From Streptomyces sp. DG1A-41 (GTDB lineage: Bacteria; Actinomycetota; Actinomycetes; Streptomycetales; Streptomycetaceae), in NCBI RefSeq assembly GCF_037055355.1, contig NZ_CP146350.1, positions 6,037,001-6,101,000 of the forward strand: a DNA stretch of 64,000 bases. The letters are read 5' to 3'. The position numbers were made by a program, and so were the translations under genes. Each line of letters opens with the position of its first letter. The stretch's first letter is position 1. This document shows, in pieces, positions 8,622-15,629 of the stretch. The notes below the pieces were generated by a model. It saw only the letters and a list, made by a program, of their open reading frames with translations. It did not search any database and had not been told where the DNA came from.

Positions 8622-9263
8622 ATGAGGGGCGAACCCAGTTGCCCGAAGTGCGGTGGCCGGGTCAGGGCTCCCGGCCTCTTCTCCGACGCGTGGCAATGCG
8701 ATGCGCACGGCGCCGTCCATCCGGTGCAGCCCGTGATACCGCCCAGTGTCGACGCCCTCAACGTCGTGGTGCACCGCACCCACGTGCCGGTGTGGATGCC
8801 ATGGCCGCTGCCGGTCGGCTGGCTGTTCACGGGCGTGGCCTGCGCGGGGGACGACCGCACGGGCGGCCGCGCCACGGCCGTGGCCTGCACGGGGCCCGGG
8901 CCGCTCGGCGGCATGGGCGAGCTGATCCTGGTGGCGGAGGAGCTCGGCGTCGGACTCGGTGCGCGGTACGCGGGCATCGAGGGTCCGGATCCGGGGCCCT
9001 ACATGGACGTCGGGAAGCCGGCTCAGGCGAAGGTGCTGGCCGCGGGGCGTCCCACGCCGTTGTGGCATGTGTCCGGGGCGCCGGATGATCGTGCGGTTTT
9101 CGCCGGTGAGGCGCTTGGGATGTGGCTGTGGGCGGTCGTGTGGCCCGAGCAGTCCGGGTTGCTGATGTACGACGAGTTGGTGCTGGCGGATCTGCGGGAG
9201 GCCGGCGCGGAGGTGGAGTTGGTGCCGTGCGGGGCCCTGTCGCCGAGGTTGCTTCAGCCGTAG
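8622..9263 (+). CDS. DUF6758 family protein, zinc-ribbon-like N-terminus
   Basis: The 213-residue product begins with CPKCGGRVRAPG and continues to a second Cys-His group (WQCDAHGAVHP), giving a likely zinc-binding hook. The conserved core VPVWMPWPLPVGWLFTGVACAGDD follows. I recall this arrangement from the Streptomyces family DUF6758; no function is known to me. Several tryptophans and short hydrophobic strands but no clear membrane helix. It stands alone, upstream of the PHP gene on the same strand with 190 bp between them. Confidence 0.8.
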   Translation: MRGEPSCPKCGGRVRAPGLFSDAWQCDAHGAVHPVQPVIPPSVDALNVVVHRTHVPVWMPWPLPVGWLFTGVACAGDDRTGGRATAVACTGPGPLGGMGELILVAEELGVGLGARYAGIEGPDPGPYMDVGKPAQAKVLAAGRPTPLWHVSGAPDDRAVFAGEALGMWLWAVVWPEQSGLLMYDELVLADLREAGAEVELVPCGALSPRLLQP

Positions 9264-9454
9264 CGCCCAGAGGGGCGGGTCTTCGGGTGCGCCGGTGGCT
9301 GCGGGGGGTCTGTGGCTTGTCGCGAAGTTCCCGCACCCCTTCAGGGCGTTGGCTGTAGGGGGCGCTTGCCAGGTTCGGGTGTGACAGGGGTCGGTGAAAA
9401 TCCGGTTATCCTTGAGCAGCCCTGTCCGTCCCGTCCGTGTCTGGAGTCCGCGTC

Positions 9455-10312
9455 GTGCGCATCGATCTGCACACCCACTCCACCGCTTCCGACGGTACGG
9501 ACGCTCCCGCCGAGCTGGTGCGGAAGGCCGCCGCGGCCGGGCTGGACGTCGTCGCGCTGACCGATCACGACACCACCCGGGGCCACGCCGAGGCGATCGC
9601 CGCGTTGCCCGAGGGGCTCACGCTGGTCACCGGAGCCGAACTCTCCTGCCGGCTCGACGGCATCAGCATGCACATGCTGGCGTACCTCTTCGACGCCGGG
9701 GAACCGGCGCTGCTCGCCGAGCGCGAGCTGGTCCGGGACGACCGGGTGCCCCGGGCGCAGGGCATGATCGCCAAGCTTCAGGAGCTGGGCGTGCCCGTGA
9801 CCTGGGAACAGGTGGCTCGGATCGCCGGTGACGGGTCCGTCGGGCGACCGCACGTGGCGACCGCGCTCGTCGAGCTGGGCGTGGTGCCGACCGTCAGTGA
9901 CGCCTTCACCCAGGACTGGCTGGCCGACGGCGGCCGGGCCTTCGTGGAGAAACACGAGACCGACCCCTTCGAGGCGATCCGGCTGATCAAGGGCGCGGGC
10001 GGGGCCGCGGTGTTCGCGCACCCCGGGGCGAGCAAGCGGGGGCGTACGGTGCCGGAGGCCGCGATCGCCGAGATGGCCACGGCCGGGCTGGACGGCATCG
10101 AGGTCGACCACATGGACCACGACGCGGATACGCGTGCCCGGCTGCGGGGGCTGGCGAAGGAGCTGGGGCTTCTCGTGACCGGATCCAGCGACTATCACGG
10201 CAGCCGGAAGACGTGTGTGCTCGGGGAGTACACGACGGATCCCGAGGTGTACGGGGAGATCACGCGGCGGGCCTTCGGGGCGTTTCCGGTGCCCGGGGCC
10301 GGCGGGGTCTGA
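9455..10312 (+). CDS. PHP-domain phosphoesterase (YciV/RNase AM-like)
   Basis: The 285-residue protein opens with the PHP motif RIDLHTHSTASDGT. It also shows ALTDHDT, GAELS, the HPGA motif and the C-terminal SSDYHGS, all metal-ligand positions of the PHP fold. Length and motif order match the YciV group, which includes 5'-3' exoribonucleases (RNase AM) and 3',5'-nucleoside bisphosphate phosphatases, so a cytosolic metal-dependent phosphoesterase is expected. I chose the GTG at 9455, next to the conserved start; a second GTG at 9437 would add six residues. Confidence 0.9.
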   Translation: MRIDLHTHSTASDGTDAPAELVRKAAAAGLDVVALTDHDTTRGHAEAIAALPEGLTLVTGAELSCRLDGISMHMLAYLFDAGEPALLAERELVRDDRVPRAQGMIAKLQELGVPVTWEQVARIAGDGSVGRPHVATALVELGVVPTVSDAFTQDWLADGGRAFVEKHETDPFEAIRLIKGAGGAAVFAHPGASKRGRTVPEAAIAEMATAGLDGIEVDHMDHDADTRARLRGLAKELGLLVTGSSDYHGSRKTCVLGEYTTDPEVYGEITRRAFGAFPVPGAGGV

Positions 10313-10492
10313 GCTTTCTCTCCTGTAGGTCCGTTGTCAGGCACCCGGCGTTGCCGGCCGTGCCCACCCTCCCCCAAGCTCTCAACTGCGTTCGAGCAGG
10401 GCGGTGCCCCCATCGCCATGCGGAACGCCTGCCCACAGCGGTCGCGGACGCCCGCTGCCCACCCTCAGTAACCCCGCAAGGTCATCACGCTC

Positions 10493-11098
10493 ATGTTCGA
10501 CCTCGCCGTTTTCGGCTCCCTGTTCCTGACCCTCTTCGTCATCATGGATCCCCCCGGGATCACCCCGATCTTCCTCGCTCTCACCGCCGGCCGGCCCGGC
10601 AAGGTGCAGAAGCGGATGGCCTTCCAGGCCGTCTGTGTCGCCGGTGGTGTGATCACCGTGTTCGGGCTGCTCGGGCATCAGATCCTGAACTATCTGCATG
10701 TGTCCGTGCCCGCGCTGATGATCGCGGGCGGTCTGCTGCTTCTGCTGATCGCGCTCGACCTGCTGACCGGCAAGACGGACGAGCCGAAGCAGACCAAGGA
10801 CGTCAACGTCGCTCTCGTGCCGCTGGGCATGCCGCTGCTGGCCGGGCCGGGGGCAATCGTGTCGGTCATCCTCGCCGTGCAGAAGGCCCACACCGTCGCC
10901 ACGCAGGTCTCCGTGTGGACGGCGATCCTCGCCATCCACGTCGTGCTGTGGCTGGTGATGCGCTACTCGCTGGTGATCATCCGGATCATCAAGGACGGCG
11001 GTGTGGTCCTGGTGACGCGGCTCGCGGGCATGATGCTGTCCGCCATCGCCGTACAGCAGATCATCAACGGGGTCACGCAGGTGATCCAGGGCAGCTGA
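10493..11098 (+). CDS. MarC family integral membrane protein
   Basis: The 201-residue protein has six hydrophobic helices. It carries the family signature VIMDPPGITPIFLALT in helix 1 and the matching LVPLGMPLLAGPGAI in the second half, an internal duplication typical of MarC/YchE. The biochemical role of MarC proteins is unsettled; they are plasma-membrane proteins of transporter-like topology. The ATG at 10493 is preceded by CAAGG. It ends 13 bp from the convergent protease-hydrolase gene. Confidence 0.92.
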   Translation: MFDLAVFGSLFLTLFVIMDPPGITPIFLALTAGRPGKVQKRMAFQAVCVAGGVITVFGLLGHQILNYLHVSVPALMIAGGLLLLLIALDLLTGKTDEPKQTKDVNVALVPLGMPLLAGPGAIVSVILAVQKAHTVATQVSVWTAILAIHVVLWLVMRYSLVIIRIIKDGGVVLVTRLAGMMLSAIAVQQIINGVTQVIQGS

Positions 11099-11110
11099 GG
11101 GACCGCCGGG

Positions 11111-13201
11111 TCAGGCCGGGCGGGTGAGCACGGTGCCGATCTCCCTGGCCGGTCCCGCGTGGGCGAGGTACTCGTCGATGTCATGGGCGCGGTCCCGGCC
11201 GTTCTGGACGGCCAGCTGGGTGAGCTTGCCCCACCGTTCGTCCGCCAGGGGACAGCCGACGGCGACCGCGTCGGTGGGGGACCAGACGTTGACCCAGTCG
11301 CGCACCCTGGGCGGCCGGTGCGGGCCGCGGGCGAGGAGCCGCTCGTTGACGCCGTCCAGCCCGAGCGGGCTGCCCGCGGTGACCAGCAGGACGGGGTCGA
11401 GGCCGTCCGGGAGCCGGGCCAGCAGGTCCATGCCGACGACCGTGCCCAAACTGTGCGTGACCAGCACGAGTTCGCCGGTGGCGGGCATCGTCTCCAGGAC
11501 GCTGTCCAGCACGGCCTGCCGCACGGAGCTGTCGCAGAGGTACAGGTCGACGTCCCGCAGGAACGTGGCGATGGTCCACTCGTCCAGGTCGGATCTGGTG
11601 GCGAGCCAGCTCAGCGGCCGGTGCAGTGCGCCGACCAGCCCCGCACCGAAGCCCTCCGTGGTCGCCGGCCCGTTCTGGGGCATGCCGGCCCGGGCGGCCG
11701 CCTCGTGGAGCAGCTGCTCGTAGGAGCCGGTGGGCGATTCGGCGGCGAAGACCTCGGCGGCAGCGGCGGCGCTCACCTCGTCGAGTCCGACGGCCCGGGC
11801 CGTGCTCTCCCGCCCGCTCACGAGGTCGGCCAGTCTCGTGCCGTAGAACGGGAACCACACGTCCTCCGGGTCGACCGTGGGCAGTGCCGCGAGCGTGAGG
11901 CCGCGGTTCAGGCCGGACGTCCATCTCCGGCGGAGCTCGTCGGGCTTCTTGCTCTGCTGGTCCCTGCCGTGCAGGAAGACCAGGTGCTGACGGCCGCCGA
12001 AGGCGGTGCCGCGGGCGGGGCGTCCCTTCTTGGGGCTCTGCGTCCGGGTCTCGCTCTCGGTGATGGTCACCGTCACCGGGACGCCGGGGGCCGAGGGGGT
12101 TGTGAGGCCGGCTGCGGCCGGCGTGGTCCGCTCCGGCTGAAGTGCGGGGGCGGCCGTGCTCTGGTCCAGGCCGGAGTCCGGGCCCATCTCGGTCAGCAGC
12201 GCGCGCCGCCCGGGGTCGAGGTCCAGCCGGGCCAGATGCTTGAGGATCGAGCTGATGCGGACACCCTCGTTGGCGACCCAGTCGATCACGTCGTCGCCGT
12301 CGCCCCGGCTCCAGGGCCGGCCGTCCTTCCGCAGGACGCGGCCCTGAGCGTCCTTCTTCGGTACGCCGCTGTGGTGCAGGGCCACGACCTCCCACTGGTC
12401 GTTGAAGACGGGGGAGCCCGAGTTTCCGGGGCGGGTGTCGGTTCGGTAGTGGACGAAGTCGTCGAGCCGTACCAGCAGCGCGTTGTCGCGCAGGGCGATC
12501 TCCTTGAGGCGTCCGTCCGGGTGGCCGATGATGTTCACCTTCTCGCCGAGCACCAGCTTGCCGAGCTGCACGCTGAGCCGGTTCCAGCCGAAGATCTCGC
12601 CCGGTCGGCGGCCGTCCAGGGCGGGTGCGACCGCCACGAGGGCGAAGTCCAGCCGTCTGTCCGCGGCGAAGAAGGTCCCCGGGTCGAACTCCATGCGGAC
12701 GGCGGTGTCGGGGACGTTGTCGACCGTTACCTGGGCGTTGAACTCCGCGAAGCACTGGCGGGCGAAGCTCTCGTCGGGCAGCACGTGGTGGTTGGTCATC
12801 ATCAGCCGCGGCGAGACCAGGAAGCCGGTGCCGTGCGGAAGCTCGCGGCCCTCGCGGCGCAGGGTGATCCGGGCGACCGTGGCTCCGGCCCTGACCCCGC
12901 GCGGCAGGAAGCTCCAGGCCTGGAGTTCGTTCGACAGGTCGATGATGCGTTCGTTGGTGTGGGGCAGGTCCATGGCCTCGCCGTGGATGTCCGCCACCAC
13001 CGCCGAGGGCGACAGACCACCCCGGTCGAGGATCCGGTCGGCGCGCACGGCGAGTGCGTCCGGGGTGTCCGGGAACCGCACACCGGCCGCCATCCGACCC
13101 TCGACCCGCTCACGCTCCGCGGCGGAGTCCTCGTATCGCCGCGTGGCCTCGGCGGCGGCCCGCTCGTGCAGTTCCTCGTTCGACCGGCCCGTCACGGACA
13201 T
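11111..13201 (-). CDS. trypsin-like serine protease fused to alpha/beta hydrolase
   Basis: The 696-residue product combines two enzymes. Residues about 95-330 form a trypsin-fold peptidase with catalytic His in MMTNHHVL (about 138), Asp in RLDFALVAV (about 186) and Ser in RPGNSGSPVF (about 262). After a Pro/Thr-rich linker, residues about 420-690 form an alpha/beta hydrolase with nucleophile elbow THSLGT (about 583); a GRDRAHDIDEY stretch near the end may supply the His. There is no signal peptide or membrane segment, so it should be cytosolic. Trypsin-type domains like this occur in actinobacterial conflict systems, but this fusion is not one I know. The ATG at 13199-13201 follows AGGA. Confidence 0.85.
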   Translation of the reverse strand: MSVTGRSNEELHERAAAEATRRYEDSAAERERVEGRMAAGVRFPDTPDALAVRADRILDRGGLSPSAVVADIHGEAMDLPHTNERIIDLSNELQAWSFLPRGVRAGATVARITLRREGRELPHGTGFLVSPRLMMTNHHVLPDESFARQCFAEFNAQVTVDNVPDTAVRMEFDPGTFFAADRRLDFALVAVAPALDGRRPGEIFGWNRLSVQLGKLVLGEKVNIIGHPDGRLKEIALRDNALLVRLDDFVHYRTDTRPGNSGSPVFNDQWEVVALHHSGVPKKDAQGRVLRKDGRPWSRGDGDDVIDWVANEGVRISSILKHLARLDLDPGRRALLTEMGPDSGLDQSTAAPALQPERTTPAAAGLTTPSAPGVPVTVTITESETRTQSPKKGRPARGTAFGGRQHLVFLHGRDQQSKKPDELRRRWTSGLNRGLTLAALPTVDPEDVWFPFYGTRLADLVSGRESTARAVGLDEVSAAAAAEVFAAESPTGSYEQLLHEAAARAGMPQNGPATTEGFGAGLVGALHRPLSWLATRSDLDEWTIATFLRDVDLYLCDSSVRQAVLDSVLETMPATGELVLVTHSLGTVVGMDLLARLPDGLDPVLLVTAGSPLGLDGVNERLLARGPHRPPRVRDWVNVWSPTDAVAVGCPLADERWGKLTQLAVQNGRDRAHDIDEYLAHAGPAREIGTVLTRPA

Positions 13202-13280
13202 GTGGTCCACCGTTCCTGTCCTCGCTCTCACCGTCCCCCTCAGCCAGTACGCCCCCCGCCACGGAGGTCCGCAACAGCGA

Positions 13281-13312
13281 AGCCCCCGCACGGCCGATGC
13301 CGTGCGGGGGCT
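13281..13312 (-). terminator. intrinsic terminator after the 50-residue protein gene
   Basis: A perfect 14-bp stem (AGCCCCCGCACGGC at 13281-13294 against 13299-13312) has a 4-base loop. It lies 26 bp past the stop of the small gene at 13338 on the minus strand and just before the start of the protease-hydrolase gene. Confidence 0.8.
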
Positions 13313-13337
13313 GCGAAGAGTGGGAGAGCGGCGCGCG

Positions 13338-13490
13338 TTATGAGGCCGTGGTCCCGGCCGGGCGGATCCAGAGGCGCTGCCCTGTGGCGGCGGCCTGCTG
13401 AACGATGCGGTTGACGGAGGCGGCGTCCACGACGGTCGTGTCCACGGGCGTGCCGTCGACGTCGTCGAGGTGCATGATTTCGAAGCGCAA
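13338..13490 (-). CDS. small conserved hypothetical protein, 50 residues
   Basis: A TTG start at 13488-13490, with an excellent AAGGGAG 8 bases upstream, opens a 50-residue frame reading LRFEIMHLDDVDGTPVDTTV and ending RLWIRPAGTTAS. The TTG is preferred over the inner ATG five codons later because of the strong binding site. The sequence is compact and non-random and I recall similar short proteins in other Streptomyces. A terminator follows directly, so it is probably a single-gene unit. Function unknown. Confidence 0.72.
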   Translation of the reverse strand: MRFEIMHLDDVDGTPVDTTVVDAASVNRIVQQAAATGQRLWIRPAGTTAS

Positions 13491-13709
13491 GGGCTTCTCC
13501 CTTCGTCTGGTCATCCTCCTGAGGAGAACTACTTGGTGGTGGACCCACGGGGCAGCGGTGCCCGGTGTTCCATATGAGTCAACAGAACTGCACCGTTGAA
13601 ACATTCCCTACGCTAAGGAAATTTTTCGAACGGCTAATTACCAAGCCGTAAGGCTGTCGTTACGGGACCGACCGGGACCAGTTGTGTTCACAGCGTGACC
13701 GCCGGGACA

Positions 13710-14612
13710 ATGGAGGCGATGAACGACGACCTCGCGGCCCTGAGCGCCCGCATCGACCGCACCAACGAGCTGCTCCAGCGCATGCTCGCCGAGGTGGCGA
13801 AGACGCCCTCGACCCATGCGATCTTCGTCGATGCCGGGTATCTGTACGCGGCCGCGGGACGGCTCGTCGCCGGCACCGAGGACCGCCGGGCCTTCGACCT
13901 GGACGCCGAGGGCCTGATCGACGCGTTCATCGACACGGCCCGCACCATCTTCGCGGACAGCAGGCTGCTGCGGGTCTACTGGTACGACGGCGCCCGCCGC
14001 CGCATCCACACGGCCGAGCAGCAGAGCATCGCGGAACTGCCGGACGTCAAGGTGCGGCTGGGCAACCTGAACTCCAACAACCAGCAGAAGGGCGTCGACT
14101 CACTCATACGGACCGACCTGGAGTCCCTCGCCCGGCACCGCGCCATCAGCGACGCGGCCCTGCTCGGCGGCGACGAGGACCTGGTGTCGGCGGTGGAGGC
14201 GGCCCAGGGGTACGGCGCCCGCGTGCACCTCTGGGGCATCGAGGCGCCGGAGGGCCGCAACCAGGCGGAGCCCCTCCTGTGGGAGGTCGACAGCCAGCGC
14301 ACCTTCGACCTCGACTTCTTCAAGCCCTACGTCTCCCGCCGCGCGGCCCCCGCCTACGAGGCGGCTGCGGGCCGGCCCACCCGTGAGGACGTGCGGTTCG
14401 TGGGCGCGCAGATCGCGGCGAAGTGGCTGGCCGCCCGCGGCCGGGACACGCTGGTCGAGCTCCTGCCCGGCCACCCCTACCTGCCCGGCTCGGTGGACCA
14501 GGACCTGCTCGTGGAGGCGGAGGGCCTGTTGCAGTACTCGCTGCGCGGACAGGCGGACCTGCGGCGCGCACTGCGGGACGGCTTCTGGGAGCACCTCCGG
14601 ACGCAGTACTAG
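13710..14612 (+). CDS. NYN (PIN-like) domain protein, predicted RNase
   Basis: The product, about 300 residues, has a short coiled-coil-like N-terminus (ARIDRTNELLQRMLAEV) followed by a NYN domain. Acidic positions typical of the PIN-like nuclease fold are visible in IFVDAGYLYAAAGR, in the DSL of KGVDSLIRTDL, and in LLGGDEDLVSAVEAA. A C-terminal region (about 210-300) resembles an OST-HTH-like or family-specific extension. The start is uncertain: ATG at 13710 or 13719, or GTG at 13695, none with a well-spaced ribosome binding site. Its stop overlaps the stop of the convergent hydrolase gene. Confidence 0.88.
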   Translation: MEAMNDDLAALSARIDRTNELLQRMLAEVAKTPSTHAIFVDAGYLYAAAGRLVAGTEDRRAFDLDAEGLIDAFIDTARTIFADSRLLRVYWYDGARRRIHTAEQQSIAELPDVKVRLGNLNSNNQQKGVDSLIRTDLESLARHRAISDAALLGGDEDLVSAVEAAQGYGARVHLWGIEAPEGRNQAEPLLWEVDSQRTFDLDFFKPYVSRRAAPAYEAAAGRPTREDVRFVGAQIAAKWLAARGRDTLVELLPGHPYLPGSVDQDLLVEAEGLLQYSLRGQADLRRALRDGFWEHLRTQY

Positions 14613-15481
14613 GGGGTGCGGGTTCCGTCCCAGAAGTCGGCGAGGGCCTGGGCGGTCGGCAGGGGCTGTTCAGCGCCCGGGGAGTGCTCGGCTCCCGCGA
14701 CGACCGTGCGGTGCGCGTCCAGCCGTACGGCCATGTCGTCGAGGATCGCCACCGGCCAGGTGTCGTCGTGCGCGCCCGACAGGACGTGGAACGGCAGCGG
14801 TACGGCGGCGAGTTCGTCGACGCGGTCCGGCTCGGTGCACAACTGGCGGCCGGTAGCGAGAAGTTGGGCGGGACTGTGGCCCAGCCAGCGGCGGCGCAAT
14901 TGCTCCGGGTCGCCGGGGCCCCGGGCGGGCCCGCCGACCTCCTCCGGCGGCCCCATGGCCTGGATGGCCTCCCACACCTCCTCCATCGACAGCACGGCGA
15001 GCGCGTCCCGCAGCAGCTTCACCCGCTGCTGCTGGGAGACGGAGATCTCCGCCGGGCCGGACGAGACCAGGGTGAGGGAGAGGAAGGGGCAGTGGTCGAG
15101 CAGCACGGCCGCACGCGCGATCTGCCCGCCGAGCGAGTGCCCGACGAGGTGCACGGGCACGCCGAGCGCCTCGGCCTGCGCGAGCACGTCCCGTGCCAGT
15201 TCCCGCTGGGCGTAGGCGGATTCGTCGTCCACGGGGCCGTCCGACTCGTGCTGCCCACGCCCGTCCACGGCGACGACCCGGTACCCGCGCTCTGCGAGCG
15301 GCTCGTGGAGCAGTCGGAAGTCCTCCTTGCTGCCGGTGAATCCGGGCAGCATCAGGGCGACTCCCTCGACCTCCGCCCCCGTCTTCGGCGACGAGTCGAC
15401 GACGGCGAACTCACCGCGTGCTGTGCGCAGGGGGTAGGCGCGGGCGCCCGGGGGCGGGGTGAAGGTGGCTTGCCTGGTCAC
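14609..15481 (-). CDS. alpha/beta hydrolase
   Basis: The 290-residue protein has the alpha/beta hydrolase hallmarks: an oxyanion region LMLPGFTGSKEDF, nucleophile elbow GHSLGG, an acid in LSGAHDDTWP and His in GAEHSPG. It should be a cytosolic esterase, lipase or haloperoxidase-like enzyme; substrate unknown. The GTG at 15479-15481 is chosen because sequence upstream is low-complexity Pro/Arg typical of non-coding frames. The last codon overlaps the NYN gene stop in the shared tetramer CTAG. Confidence 0.85.
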   Translation of the reverse strand: MTRQATFTPPPGARAYPLRTARGEFAVVDSSPKTGAEVEGVALMLPGFTGSKEDFRLLHEPLAERGYRVVAVDGRGQHESDGPVDDESAYAQRELARDVLAQAEALGVPVHLVGHSLGGQIARAAVLLDHCPFLSLTLVSSGPAEISVSQQQRVKLLRDALAVLSMEEVWEAIQAMGPPEEVGGPARGPGDPEQLRRRWLGHSPAQLLATGRQLCTEPDRVDELAAVPLPFHVLSGAHDDTWPVAILDDMAVRLDAHRTVVAGAEHSPGAEQPLPTAQALADFWDGTRTP

Positions 15482-15580
15482 GGGGTGAGGGTAGCGGGTG
15501 GGCGCGTGGTGGTGCGGCGCGCCGGCGGGTGGCGGCCGACCGGGACGCGGGACGGGGCGGTGGGGCGCTCGGGCGAATGC

Positions 15581-15620
15581 CGATGGCCCGGCCCCACACG
15601 CGAGTGGGACCGGGCCATCG
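15581..15620 (-). terminator. intrinsic terminator of the DEAD-box helicase gene
   Basis: A 17-bp hairpin (15581-15597 against 15604-15620) with one G-U pair on the minus-strand transcript and a 6-base loop begins 9 bp after the helicase stop at 15630. Confidence 0.75.
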
Positions 15621-15629
15621 GGGAGAGTG

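Noticed and set aside
10313..10492. An additional small gene between the PHP and MarC genes
   Set aside because: No frame with a ribosome binding site was found in these 180 bp.
11159..13414. A 751-codon plus-strand frame opposite the protease-hydrolase
   Set aside because: No motif, shadow composition; both catalytic triads are on the minus strand.
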